Virus record (IMG/VR): IMGVR_UViG_3300044691_000555
Span: 1 to 56,760 of that record
DNA from: a virus
Length of the DNA stretch: 56,760 nucleotides
Direction: 5' to 3' (one strand)
The position numbers and the translations under genes are program-made. This document shows, piece by piece, positions 37,401 through 45,864 of this stretch; the stretch's first letter is position 1; the number at the start of each line of letters is the position of its first letter. The notes below the pieces were generated by a model. That model made no database searches. It was given only the letters and a program-made list of their open reading frames with translations, and was not told the DNA's origin.

Positions 37401-39941
37401 TCACCAGGCTCCCGTCGAGCCGCCGGTATTGCCGCGCGGCGACGGCGCCGCGGCGTCCGGCGACGATTTGCCGGTCGAGCCCGGGCCGTTCGACTGAATG
37501 CTGCCGGCCAGCGCGATCGCCGCCTCGGCACGTTTGACGACGTCGATCAGCGACGATCCGGCGTTGATATCGATCGCCAGCTTGCCCTCGCCCGTCATCT
37601 GCCCGGAAACGCTGACGCTGGTGGTTTTGTCGCCACCGGTGCCGGTGCCGTAAGTCATGGTCGGCGTCACTTCCGGACCGCCGCCGATCGGATAGCCCCA
37701 ATTCTTGGCGTACATCTCGCGCATCGAGCCGCCGCGCTGCTTTTTCATCCGCTCGCCGCTGGTCATGCCGCTGTAACCGGCATCTTCAACCGACTTGTGC
37801 ATGGCGTAGAGGCCGCCGGCGATGCCGGCCCCGCCGGCGAGCCAGGGCAGTGCCGCAGCGCCGGCAGCCCACAGCCCGCTGCCGCCCGCACCGGCCGCCG
37901 CGCTCGCGGCCGCGCTGGTCGCAGCACCGACAGCCTTGCTGCCACCCAGGGTCGCCGCGGCCGCGGTGAGCGCGGCCGCGGAGGCATCGAGCGCCACCGC
38001 GGAACCGGTCAGCGCGCCGCCGGCCGTGATCAGCTGCATGAACTTGTAGGCGCCGTAGGCTGTGGCACCGATGCCGGCAGCGCCCGCACCGATCGCCCCG
38101 GCGCCCACGGTACGACCGTCGCGCTCCGCCAACCATTGCGTAACGCGGGCACCCAAATCCGTTGCAGACGTAAGCGGCCCACCCTTACCGTCAGTGTCGA
38201 AAGAGCGACCGACCGCAGTTTCGAGGTTCTTGATCGCGCCCTCGAACCGGCTCACCGCGCCGTCGAACCCTGCCATGCGCTCGGTGGCGATCTTGCCGGC
38301 AAAACCTTCGGAACTGCCTTCGATTTCGCCGATGATCTTCTTCAGCGTATCGCTGTCGCCGAGCGCGGTCGCGATCCGGCCGCCCTGCTTGGCGCCGAAC
38401 AGCTTGTTGGCCAGCGGCAGATTATTGGCGAGTTTTGGCAGCAGGTCCTTGATCATGGCATTGGCATCGACCGAATTGACCGAGCTGTCGCGGTAGCGGC
38501 CGGCAGCGCCGGCGATGCTCTTCAGGCTCTTGGCATCGCTGCCGCCGAGCGTCTCGCGCAGCATCGCGGTCACCGCCGGGTTGAATTTAGCCGGATCGGA
38601 AATCATCGCCTTGTCGCCGAAGATCTTGCCGAGCCCGCCGCGGCTCTTCTTGTCGAGATTGACGCCGTAGCGGGCGGCGACGTCGGCGGCGAACGGATCG
38701 ACGTCGAGACTGTCGCGGGTGGTCTGGTAGTTCTTGTAATTGAGTCCGTTGGCGAGCATCGCGGTCTTGCCGCCGGCGGTCGGCGACTGGATCGTCGACA
38801 TCAGCGCACGGAACGCGACGCCGGCTTCGTCGCCGCCGATATTGGCCTTCTTCAGCACGCCGCCGAATCCCAATAGCGACGCCTCGCTGACGCCGCCCAT
38901 CCGCGCCGGGGTGGCGCCGAACTTGTATAGCTGGGTGATGTCTTCCGGGGTCATGCCCGACAATTTGGCGGCCTTGACCTGGTAGTCGGCGGTCTGCTTG
39001 GCCGACGCCATCGACGACGCCAGATCGGAGATGTTCTTCTTGAAGCCGAACATCGCGCCTTCCATCTGCTTGACCGCATCCGGAAGCTTCAGGTCCATCG
39101 CCATGCCGAGATCGCCGGCCGGCTTCATCATGCCGATGATCTGATCTTTCTTCAGTCCACGGGCGGCGAGCTCGCGCTGCGCCTCCAGCACCTGGATGTC
39201 GTTGAATTTGGTGGTCGCCCCCATATGAATCGCCTGATCCACCAGCGGCCGCTGCTCTTCGTCGGACAGGCCCATCACCGCCTTGCCGAAACGCCGCTCC
39301 TTGTCGAATTCGCGGTAGGTGCGCAACGTCGCTCTGGCGGCGTGTGCAACTGCATGGCCGGCAAAACCGCCTACCGCCACCGCTGCGGTGCCCAAGGCAA
39401 TCCGTCGGTTCTCCCGCCGCACTTGCGAGCGTTCGTGGATCTGCTGCGCCTTCTCATGTTTGTCCAGCGCCGTGCTGGTCTGCTCGATCGCTGAGCGCAG
39501 CCGGGTCTGGTGCGCGGCCGCCTGCTTGACGTTGACGCCCATGCCCTCGATCGCGCGCTTGTTCGAGAGCGCGGCATCCTTCTGCATCTCATAGGCGCGC
39601 GCGGTGCGGCGGACGGCGTCCTGCGCCCGCTTCATGTCCTGTTCCATCTGCCGGGTCGGGGCCGACGTCGCCGCCATCGCCCGCGCCATGCCCTGGACGG
39701 CGGTTTGGGCCTCGCGAAAGCGCTGCCGCGACTTCGCCAGTTCGCCGCGCGACATGTCGAACTTGTCGATCGCCGCCATCTGGGTGCGGGCGCGATCAAG
39801 CGACTTTGCCAGGGCGTCGACCGCCTTCGACGTCTTCGCCGACTTCGCCAGGCCGTCGATCTTCTTGGCGATCTTGTCGAAGACGCCGCCGGTGCGGTCT
39901 TCGGCACTGATGACCGCTTTGGCTTCGATGATTTTGGCCAT
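37401..39941 (-). CDS. Tail tape measure protein
   Basis: 846 residues. N-terminal coiled coils (SLDRARTQMAAIDKFDMSRGELAKSRQRFREAQTAVQ), then the tape-measure core (IHMGATTKFNDIQVLEAQRELAARGLKKDQIIGMM, KLSGMTPEDITQLYKFGATPARMGGVSEASLLGFGGVLKKA), and two Ala/Gly-rich hydrophobic stretches near residues 640-720. The length sets tail length. It is directly after the frameshifted chaperone (stop 39945), the universal order in contractile and siphovirus tails. Confidence 0.93.
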   Translation of the reverse strand: MAKIIEAKAVISAEDRTGGVFDKIAKKIDGLAKSAKTSKAVDALAKSLDRARTQMAAIDKFDMSRGELAKSRQRFREAQTAVQGMARAMAATSAPTRQMEQDMKRAQDAVRRTARAYEMQKDAALSNKRAIEGMGVNVKQAAAHQTRLRSAIEQTSTALDKHEKAQQIHERSQVRRENRRIALGTAAVAVGGFAGHAVAHAARATLRTYREFDKERRFGKAVMGLSDEEQRPLVDQAIHMGATTKFNDIQVLEAQRELAARGLKKDQIIGMMKPAGDLGMAMDLKLPDAVKQMEGAMFGFKKNISDLASSMASAKQTADYQVKAAKLSGMTPEDITQLYKFGATPARMGGVSEASLLGFGGVLKKANIGGDEAGVAFRALMSTIQSPTAGGKTAMLANGLNYKNYQTTRDSLDVDPFAADVAARYGVNLDKKSRGGLGKIFGDKAMISDPAKFNPAVTAMLRETLGGSDAKSLKSIAGAAGRYRDSSVNSVDANAMIKDLLPKLANNLPLANKLFGAKQGGRIATALGDSDTLKKIIGEIEGSSEGFAGKIATERMAGFDGAVSRFEGAIKNLETAVGRSFDTDGKGGPLTSATDLGARVTQWLAERDGRTVGAGAIGAGAAGIGATAYGAYKFMQLITAGGALTGSAVALDASAAALTAAAATLGGSKAVGAATSAAASAAAGAGGSGLWAAGAAALPWLAGGAGIAGGLYAMHKSVEDAGYSGMTSGERMKKQRGGSMREMYAKNWGYPIGGGPEVTPTMTYGTGTGGDKTTSVSVSGQMTGEGKLAIDINAGSSLIDVVKRAEAAIALAGSIQSNGPGSTGKSSPDAAAPSPRGNTGGSTGAW

Positions 39942-39944
39942 CGG

Positions 39945-40387
39945 CTATTTTTTCCACATCTTCATGCGCCAGTGCCAGTACAACACCTCGGACAGTGTCA
40001 GCTTGCCGATGTCGTGGAAGCTGTTGGAGCCGTATCCGCCGAAGGCGAGGTCGTCTCCGAGATCGCGGAGAGTTTCTTGTCTTCTTCCTCTTCGGCGGAC
40101 TGGAAAAAACCCAGCATCCGGTTCTTGACCTCCCGCGCCACCGCAGCACCCGCCTGCAGCAGCGTCGCCGGATCCTTCGGCTCGACCAGGCACAGGTTGA
40201 TGTAGCGCTTGATGACCTCGGCGTTTTCGACGCTGAACAGCGCGCCGCCCTCGGTGCTGGCGATGGTGTAGGGATCGCCGTGGTCGAGGTATTCGGTATA
40301 GGTCGGCTCGCGCAGCACGATCTGGAACACCTTGCCGTGCGGCGATTCCAGCGGCTTCTTCAGCTTGATGGTTTCGATTTCCGGCAT
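39945..40387 (-). CDS. Tail assembly chaperone, -1 frameshift product (147 residues predicted)
   Basis: The chaperone gene at 39998-40387 continues in the -1 frame after the slippery run at 40102-40112. The shifted tail reads PVRRRGRRQETLRDLGDDLAFGG ... LTLSEVLYWHWRMKMWKK and ends 3 bases before the tape-measure start. This is the lambda G/GT and Mu gp41/gp42 arrangement. The sequence predicts but cannot prove frameshifting. The full product would be 95 + 52 residues. Confidence 0.8.
39998..40387 (-). CDS. Tail assembly chaperone, zero-frame product
   Basis: 129 residues: MPEIETIKLKKPLESPHGKVFQIVLREPTYTEYLDHG and YINLCLVEPKDPATLLQAGAAVAREVKNRMLGFFQ. Positions and style match gpE/gp41-type tail chaperones that coat the tape measure. 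The C-terminal 25 residues (Ser/Thr/Ala) are replaced in the frameshifted form. It follows the tube gene and precedes the tape measure. Confidence 0.85.
   Translation of the reverse strand: MPEIETIKLKKPLESPHGKVFQIVLREPTYTEYLDHGDPYTIASTEGGALFSVENAEVIKRYINLCLVEPKDPATLLQAGAAVAREVKNRMLGFFQSAEEEEDKKLSAISETTSPSADTAPTASTTSAS
40102..40112 (-). other. Programmed -1 frameshift slippery sequence
   Basis: In coding orientation GGGTTTTTTCC, read G GGT TTT TTC in zero frame. Both G GGT TTT and T TTT TTC fit the X XXY YYZ rule for -1 slippage. It lies about 34 codons before the zero-frame stop. Confidence 0.8.
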
Positions 40388-40390
40388 GGT

Positions 40391-40777
40391 TTACCCCGTG
40401 ATGGTCTTGTAGCTGTCGGCGGCGAGGCCAAGCCCGGAGATCTCGCCGGTGGACGTGTCCATCTGCGGCTTGCCGGTGAAAAAGCCGCCGGACATGATGT
40501 GGGTCAGGTTGGTGTCCTGCTCGATGAAGGTGATGCCGAGATTGACCTGCAGCATGATGTTCTCCGCCCATTTCAGCGGCTCGCCGTTGTTGTCGACGAA
40601 GCGGTCGAAGGTGATTTCGGCCGTGCGTGCCTTGGGCGCGACGGTGCGGTACAGGCTGGCGTCCTGGTTGACGCCGGCATTGACCTCGATGTTGGACGGA
40701 TCGAGCGTGATGATGCCGCGGGCGGAATAGGCCACGCCGCCGATGACCGTCGAAACACGGCCGCCTGAAGTGTGCAT
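40391..40777 (-). CDS. Tail tube protein
   Basis: 128 residues: VIGGVAYSARGIITLDPSNIEVNAGVNQDASLYRTVAPKARTAEITFDRFVDNNGEPLKWAENIMLQVNLGITFIEQDTN. This matches the phage tail tube family of Mu-like contractile tails (gpM). It polymerises inside the sheath. It lies between the sheath and chaperone genes as in Mu. Confidence 0.9.
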   Translation of the reverse strand: MHTSGGRVSTVIGGVAYSARGIITLDPSNIEVNAGVNQDASLYRTVAPKARTAEITFDRFVDNNGEPLKWAENIMLQVNLGITFIEQDTNLTHIMSGGFFTGKPQMDTSTGEISGLGLAADSYKTITG

Positions 40778-40897
40778 GGGAAAGACCTTTCGGTTAAGTC
40801 AGGGAAGGAAACGGGGACCGGTGCTTGCGGCCGCACGCGCTGGCGACGACGAAGGCGTCGCGCCAGTCGCGCTGGCCATAAAGCTTCGCTTTAGGCC
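40778..40897. repeat. Intergenic stem-loops after the tail sheath gene
   Basis: Contains CTGGCGACG paired with CGTCGCGCCAG (40840-40866, one 2-nt bulge) and GGCC-A-TAAAGC paired with GCTTTA-GGCC around a TTC loop (40874-40897). The second overlaps the sheath stop (40891-40893). The words GCCAGTCGCGCT recur at 48584. Candidate mRNA processing or host REP-like element; no gene seen. Confidence 0.6.
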
Positions 40898-42399
40898 GGG
40901 AACTGCAGGAACGTGGTGGCGTTGGCGGCGAAGACGCGGAACTGGTTGACGACGTCGACCGGCAGATAGGCGTTGACCCGGTTCGGATCGCTGGAGCGTT
41001 CGACCACCAGCGAGCGCGCGAACAGGTCGGAGTTTTCCACCAGCCCGCCGGTTTCCAGTTCGGTGTAGATGTGGATGCACTCGGCTTTGAGGATTTTCGC
41101 GGTGACGATCGCCGGCTGGCCGGTCGGATTGTCGTCGGCGAGCGCGCAGCGGCCGTACTTCTGGGTGATGCGCTGGCGGTTGTAGCGCACGAAATAGACC
41201 ATCTGCAGCCGGGTTTCGATGTCGAGCCATGTGATGTCCGGCTGCGAATACGAGTTGAGCTGGTAGGTGGTGACGACGCGGTCCAGCATCACGGTGCCGT
41301 CGGTCTGCACCTTGAAGCCGGCGATGCCGTCCTGGTACAGCGTGTTGCGCTGCGTGATGTTGAACCAGTTCACCCGGGACTGCGGCGGCTTGATGCCGAC
41401 CAGATCGAGCGTCTGCACCGGAACGCTGATGCGATAGGCCTGGTCGACCTCGCCGCCGAGGTTCTTGTCGCCGGCGATCCGCGCGCCGTAGGACGCGGCC
41501 CAGCGCCACGGCGACGACGGACTGTCGACCACGCCGAGGATCGAGACGTTGGGATCGTTGCGGCCGGTGCCGAACGCGGCGAGGTTGGCGAAACTGTCGA
41601 ACATCACGGTCAGGTAATGACCATAGATCTGCTGGATCGGCGACCAGCGTCCCGAGGTGCCCCCCAAAAAGTCCTTGATGACGTCGAGCGAGGTGGTGTC
41701 GGCATAGGGCGAGCAGATGTAGTCGAACTCCTGGTCGCCGAGCGCCGCAAGTCCCGCGCCGAGCGTCGGGGCGCCGGTGCCGGCGGTGCCGGCCGCGATG
41801 GTGAGGTAGGTCTGCAGCGGGCCTTCGTCGCCGACCAGGTCCTTGAGGATCGACTGCTTGGCGGCCAGCGCGCCGGCATTGCGCGCGGTCAGCGTCACGA
41901 CGTTGGTCGCGACCGAGGCGATCACCGGGAAGGACAGCGTGCGGCCGAACTTGACATAGCCGAGGTTGATCGCGGCCGACAGGTTGGTGGCGACGTTGGC
42001 ATTGGTGTCGGCCGGCGCGACGCCGATCGAGACTTTCTCGCCGCCGATATAGGCCGACAGCGTGCCGTTCGAGCCGAGAATGCCGGAGGCGATGGTCAAA
42101 GTGTGGGTCTGGATGGCGCCGCCGCCATCGGCCAGCGGCAACATCCAGATCTCGCCGAACGGATTGTTTTGTCTTGCCCAGATCGCCATTTCCGACAGCA
42201 TCGAGCCCGACCCCATCTGCGGCTGCGGATCGCCGGAGAGGATCACCGGCACGTTGGCGGCGGCGCTGCCGGCGGCGGTCTTCTGACCGATCAGCAGCGT
42301 CCGCGACGGGCCGGAGAACGGCGACTGGCCGGCATTGACTTCGGCATAGAACAAGGGAACGCGAAGGTTGGCAGGAATATTCTGGAAGGCCACGGGCAT
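40891..42399 (-). CDS. Contractile tail sheath protein
   Basis: 502 residues: MPVAFQNIPANLRVPLFYAEVNAGQSPF, PSRTLLIGQKTAAG, FDYICSPYADTTSLDVIKDFLGG, YGHYLTVMFDSFANLAAFGTGRNDPNVSI, and C-terminal ETRLQMVYFVRYNRQRITQKYGRCALADDN. These are the blocks of the Mu gpL sheath family. Contraction drives the tube into the host. A longer overlapping frame is a shadow. Confidence 0.93.
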   Translation of the reverse strand: MPVAFQNIPANLRVPLFYAEVNAGQSPFSGPSRTLLIGQKTAAGSAAANVPVILSGDPQPQMGSGSMLSEMAIWARQNNPFGEIWMLPLADGGGAIQTHTLTIASGILGSNGTLSAYIGGEKVSIGVAPADTNANVATNLSAAINLGYVKFGRTLSFPVIASVATNVVTLTARNAGALAAKQSILKDLVGDEGPLQTYLTIAAGTAGTGAPTLGAGLAALGDQEFDYICSPYADTTSLDVIKDFLGGTSGRWSPIQQIYGHYLTVMFDSFANLAAFGTGRNDPNVSILGVVDSPSSPWRWAASYGARIAGDKNLGGEVDQAYRISVPVQTLDLVGIKPPQSRVNWFNITQRNTLYQDGIAGFKVQTDGTVMLDRVVTTYQLNSYSQPDITWLDIETRLQMVYFVRYNRQRITQKYGRCALADDNPTGQPAIVTAKILKAECIHIYTELETGGLVENSDLFARSLVVERSSDPNRVNAYLPVDVVNQFRVFAANATTFLQFPA

Positions 42400-42402
42400 C
42401 GG

Positions 42403-42693
42403 TTATTTCTCCTTCGGGGATCGCGGCGACTTGTCCGCAGCGGGCGTTTCGGGCGAGACGGGTGAGACTTCGACGGCGGAATCTTCGGCAGCGGATTGCG
42501 CGCGGGCTTGCCCCGCCGAAGCCTCTTCGGCGGAGGCGGGCGGCTCGCATTCGATGACGTCGCCGCCAATCAAAAGCCGCTCGTAATAGTCGATGCGAGG
42601 CACCCAGGCGCCGGCGGCGTCCATCGGAATGAAATTGCGCTCGGGCATGCGGACCCGGCCGCCAGGCGACGGCTTGACGTAAATGTGCGGCAT
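42403..42693 (-). CDS. DUF2635 family protein with extended tail
   Basis: 96 residues. The first 50 (MPHIYVKPSPGGRVRMPERNFIPMDAAGAWVPRIDYYERLLIGGDV) match DUF2635, a small protein encoded just upstream of Mu-like sheath genes (Mu gp38). The last 45 are acidic, Ser/Ala/Glu-rich and probably disordered, which is longer than usual for the family. Confidence 0.85.
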   Translation of the reverse strand: MPHIYVKPSPGGRVRMPERNFIPMDAAGAWVPRIDYYERLLIGGDVIECEPPASAEEASAGQARAQSAAEDSAVEVSPVSPETPAADKSPRSPKEK

Positions 42694-42703
42694 GGATTTT
42701 CCT

Positions 42704-44059
42704 TCAGATGAACAAGGCGCCGGGCTCAACGCGTGGCGGCGGCGCGACCGTTTGGAAACTGGCACTCGCGACAAGCGAGCCGAGAACAACATTTGCGACT
42801 GCAGCGACCGAAACCGTCGCCGTGGCAGCTGCGGTCAGCGATCCCAGAAGCGAATTTCCGGAACCGGCGATCTGGTTTTGCGCCTGCGATGCAGACGTCA
42901 GGCCTCCCAGTATCGCTGACAGCGACGCCTGAACCTTGACAGTCGTTGTCGATAGCGACGTCAGCGCGCCAAGCGTGGCCGTCAGGGACACCTGAACCTT
43001 TACGGCAGCCGTCGCCGTCGACGTCAGCGCGCCCAGCGTCCCGGCGCCGGTTGCCTGTACTCCAACCGCTGCCGCGGCGTTGCTTGTGAGGGCGCCCAGC
43101 GTCGCAGCAAGCGACGCCTGCACCGTCACGGCGCCCGCGGCCGACGAAGTGAGCGCCCCCAGCGTGACCGCGCTGGCGGCCGCGACAGGGTCGCTGACGG
43201 CCGCGCTCGCGGTCAGGGCGCCAAGGGTTGCCGATACGACCGCCGCGACCTTCACCGAGGCGGCCGCGGTCGCCGTGAGCGCGCCCAGCGTAATCGATGC
43301 CGTCGCGCTGATCGGCAGCAACAACGGCGTATAGGTGATGACGATCAGGCCGTCGGCGCCAAACGCGCCGACCTTGCCAAGTCGCGGCCCGCCGACACCA
43401 CCGCCGTACTTACCGGCTGCGGGTGTCCCCGCGGCATTTCCGGCCCCGCCACCGCCGCCCCATCCGTGCGTAGCGTCGTATTCGGTCCCGTTGCCGCCAG
43501 CCACGGCGAGGGCGCCGCCCGCGCCCCCGAAACCTGCATCACCAGAACCGCCAGTGGTGCCGGCGGCGTTGTTACCGTTGCCGTGGGCTCCCGCCGCGCC
43601 GCCGCCGGCGCCGGCCGAAGCGCCAGAAGTATTGCTGCCGTTGCCGCCCGAGAATTTTACGGTGCCGATGCCGGCCGCCGCGGCACCGCCGGCCTTGCCA
43701 GCTGTAATAGCCGTGACGCCGTCATTGCCAAGGCCGCCCTTGGCGGCGACGGTCGAAGCGCCGAACGTGGCCGCGCCGAACCACGTATCGCCGCCATCAA
43801 ACGGGGCCGCGGCATGTCCGCCGCCGACGCCGACCACGAAAGAAACCGAAGCGCCCGGCGTCAGCGTGACGTTGCTGACGGATGAGTAAGCGCACCCGCC
43901 CGCTCCACCAAGCGGGCCGACAAAGGCGACAGTGTCGTCCGCCGTGCCGCCGCCGGCGCTACCGACTTCGATCGTATTCGCGCTGCTGTCCCAATCCGCC
44001 GGGACCGTCCAAGGCGACGACGAATTCTTGTCGAGAAAAATTACAACGGGCGTCGGCAT
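42704..44059 (-). CDS. Glycine-rich, 21-residue-repeat structural protein
   Basis: 451 residues. Residues 40-230 are a Gly/Ala-rich domain as in tail fibre head-binding regions (GGGGAGNAAGTPAAGKYGGGVGGPRLGKVGAFGADGLIVITYTP). Residues about 255-437 contain nine copies of a 21-residue unit built on TLGALTS...VKVQASL (coordinates 42749-43297). The last two copies degenerate to NSLLGSL and NVVLGSL. Located among head-tail genes, it may be a decoration or fibre protein. Function not known. Confidence 0.75.
   Translation of the reverse strand: MPTPVVIFLDKNSSSPWTVPADWDSSANTIEVGSAGGGTADDTVAFVGPLGGAGGCAYSSVSNVTLTPGASVSFVVGVGGGHAAAPFDGGDTWFGAATFGASTVAAKGGLGNDGVTAITAGKAGGAAAAGIGTVKFSGGNGSNTSGASAGAGGGAAGAHGNGNNAAGTTGGSGDAGFGGAGGALAVAGGNGTEYDATHGWGGGGGAGNAAGTPAAGKYGGGVGGPRLGKVGAFGADGLIVITYTPLLLPISATASITLGALTATAAASVKVAAVVSATLGALTASAAVSDPVAAASAVTLGALTSSAAGAVTVQASLAATLGALTSNAAAAVGVQATGAGTLGALTSTATAAVKVQVSLTATLGALTSLSTTTVKVQASLSAILGGLTSASQAQNQIAGSGNSLLGSLTAAATATVSVAAVANVVLGSLVASASFQTVAPPPRVEPGALFI
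42749..43297 (-). repeat. Tandem 63-bp coding repeats, about 8.8 copies
   Basis: Each unit encodes 21 residues with the word (A/S)(A/T)TLGALT(S/A) and a VKVQASL-like second half. Repeat 7 onward diverges (SAILGGLTS, NSLLGSLTA, NVVLGSLVA). The array suits copy-number change by slippage. Confidence 0.85.
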
Positions 44060-44099
44060 GGATGGTCAGCCTTTCGCGCGCCCGTTGCCGGCGGCGTCG

Positions 44100-44669
44100 T
44101 TAAGCGTTGGCGGCGGTCAGGGTGAAGCTCGACACCGTGACGGTTTGTCCGACAGCGATCGACGGATTGTCGACCGTCATGTCGCCAATCGCCGACACAT
44201 AATTCCACACCGCCGTGCCGTCGGTGATGCCGCTGCCGGTACCGGTCGGGCCGCCCGACGACGCCGTCGTGCCGGCGGTCGTCGCGATGTAGACGTTGCC
44301 GCCGTTCAGGGCGCGCTGCCCGAGAACAACCGCTGTGCTCGCCACCCATGCCGCGGCGGAATAGCTGATCGTTCCCTGCTTGTGGCAGGTCGTTCCGGCG
44401 TTATCGACGATCCTGAAATGTCCGGCCGTTCCTCCGGCGAGGCCTGTCCCGGTGATCGGCGTGTTGTTGAAGGACTTTGATCCGCCGGAAGCGTTCGCAG
44501 CCCAGTCGCTCGCCAGCGTGTCCTCGACCAGCTTGGTGCCGGTCGCAGCGGCGGCACACGACGCGGGAGGCGCGCCGGACCACATCTGAAGCTTGGGCGA
44601 CACCCCGATCGCGGTTTCGATGGCGTCAAGCTCCGCATTGCGAACAGTGACCGAAAGTTGAACAGCCAT
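44100..44669 (-). CDS. Hypothetical structural protein
   Basis: 189 residues: MAVQLSVTVRNAELDAIETAIGVSPKLQMWSGAPPASCAAAATGTKLVEDTLASDWAANASGGSKSFNNTP, followed by a Gly/Thr-rich beta region. Similar short proteins encoded beside phage tail genes are annotated as unknown. A late-block location suggests a virion component. The start at 44669 follows a GGAGA-containing leader. Confidence 0.65.
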   Translation of the reverse strand: MAVQLSVTVRNAELDAIETAIGVSPKLQMWSGAPPASCAAAATGTKLVEDTLASDWAANASGGSKSFNNTPITGTGLAGGTAGHFRIVDNAGTTCHKQGTISYSAAAWVASTAVVLGQRALNGGNVYIATTAGTTASSGGPTGTGSGITDGTAVWNYVSAIGDMTVDNPSIAVGQTVTVSSFTLTAANA

Positions 44670-44688
44670 AGTGAAGGTCTCCTTGAAA

Positions 44689-45780
44689 TTAAGCTGGTGG
44701 CTTGTAGTTCTGACCGGCGATATTGCCGAAGATTTCCGCACCGGCACTGCCGGAGACGAGAACGAGAAGATCGATGCTGCCTGCACCGACCGTGATCGTC
44801 GGCGCAGACCCGCCGACCCACTCGGTGCCGGCGGGCCATGCGGCGGCCGCGATGAAGTAGCTTCCGGTATTCGTCACCTTGAGGATCACGCGTCCGGTCT
44901 TTGAGTTTCGCGGCCAGTTGATGATCGACAGCGCCGTGACGTTCGCGGCCAGGATCAGGTTCTGGAACGTGCCCTTGGCATAGTCGATGACGACAGAACC
45001 GCCGCCGGCGACAATCTGCGGCGTATCCATCGCGCTTCGAATTTCGGTGCTGACGTCAAACATGTCGTTCGGATCCTCGGTGATGCTTGCGATCGTGAAA
45101 TCGATGCCCTCCAGCGGCGGCAGCTCCAGGGTGACGATCGCGCCGGCCAGCGCGGTGCAGATGTCCAGCTCCGACGATCCCGCCGGCATCGCCTTCGCCA
45201 CCCGCTTCAGCGGCTCCGGGAACAGATCGAAGCCGGATGGGGCATCATTCGCGGTGTTGTAGACGATCACCTGGTCGTCATTGACTTCGCAGGTCAGGGT
45301 CAGGATCCGGCAGGCGATCTTGACCCCGGTATCGTCGAGCACCTGGCGGTGGCAATCATGCTTGCGGATCCGCACAAAGGTCCGGAACAGCACCGGCAGC
45401 GGATCGGGATCGTAGGACAGCCGCCGAATCACCTGGAATTCGAGCAGATCGAGCGACGCCTCCAGCCGCTTGTCGGTGTCGGGATAGCCGACCACGTAGT
45501 CGTCGCCGTCCTGGATCGCCGCCACCATGCCGAGTTCGATCACGAGCTCGATCAGCCGGTGAAACGGCGCCCCGCCATTCTGCTGCGACAGCGCCTCGCC
45601 TTCATCGCCATCGGTCAGGATGATGCCGGTCGCCTTGGCGTCGTCGCCATAGGTTTCCGGCGCGAGGTCGGCAATCCGTGAGTCATAAAAACGGCCCTGC
45701 GCGATCGTCGGCCGCGCCTCCGCCGAGCCTTTCAGGGCGGCCGAGACACAAAGGCGCAGCGCGGTGCGAGCAAGGGTCAT
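44689..45780 (-). CDS. Hypothetical tail/virion protein
   Basis: 363 residues. The N-terminal region (ALRLCVSAALKGSAEARPTIAQGRFYDSRIADLAPETYGDD) resembles phage tail-terminator style proteins. The C-terminal region (ANVTALSIINWPRNSKTGRVILKVTNTGSYFIAAAAWPAGTEWVGGSAPTITVGAGS) is beta-rich. Perhaps a tail terminator fused to a fibre-like module; uncertain. It lies between the SGNH protein and the Gly-rich proteins. Confidence 0.6.
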   Translation of the reverse strand: MTLARTALRLCVSAALKGSAEARPTIAQGRFYDSRIADLAPETYGDDAKATGIILTDGDEGEALSQQNGGAPFHRLIELVIELGMVAAIQDGDDYVVGYPDTDKRLEASLDLLEFQVIRRLSYDPDPLPVLFRTFVRIRKHDCHRQVLDDTGVKIACRILTLTCEVNDDQVIVYNTANDAPSGFDLFPEPLKRVAKAMPAGSSELDICTALAGAIVTLELPPLEGIDFTIASITEDPNDMFDVSTEIRSAMDTPQIVAGGGSVVIDYAKGTFQNLILAANVTALSIINWPRNSKTGRVILKVTNTGSYFIAAAAWPAGTEWVGGSAPTITVGAGSIDLLVLVSGSAGAEIFGNIAGQNYKPPA

Positions 45781-45864
45781 CGGTTTGGGTCAAGGCCTTT
45801 GGAGTACCCTCTCCTGCTTACGGAGAGACGGTGGTGGGGGAAGTGAACGATCACCCAGCGAAGG
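45781..45864. repeat. 84-bp intergenic gap with hairpin
   Basis: CTCTCC/GGAGAG with a 7-nt spacer, similar in sequence to arms of the REP-like cluster at 33553-33772. No gene seen. Confidence 0.5.

Noticed and set aside
37960-37985. G/C-rich GCGGCCGCGG words in the tape measure gene as an extra DGR repeat
   Set aside because: Only the short word matches; none of the flanking TR sequence is present.
37371-38876. 501-codon plus-strand frame
   Set aside because: Opposite the tape measure protein; Arg/Ala-rich shadow.
40799-42550. 583-codon minus-strand frame
   Set aside because: Same strand as the sheath gene but another frame; Arg-rich, no motif, whereas the sheath frame shows family blocks.
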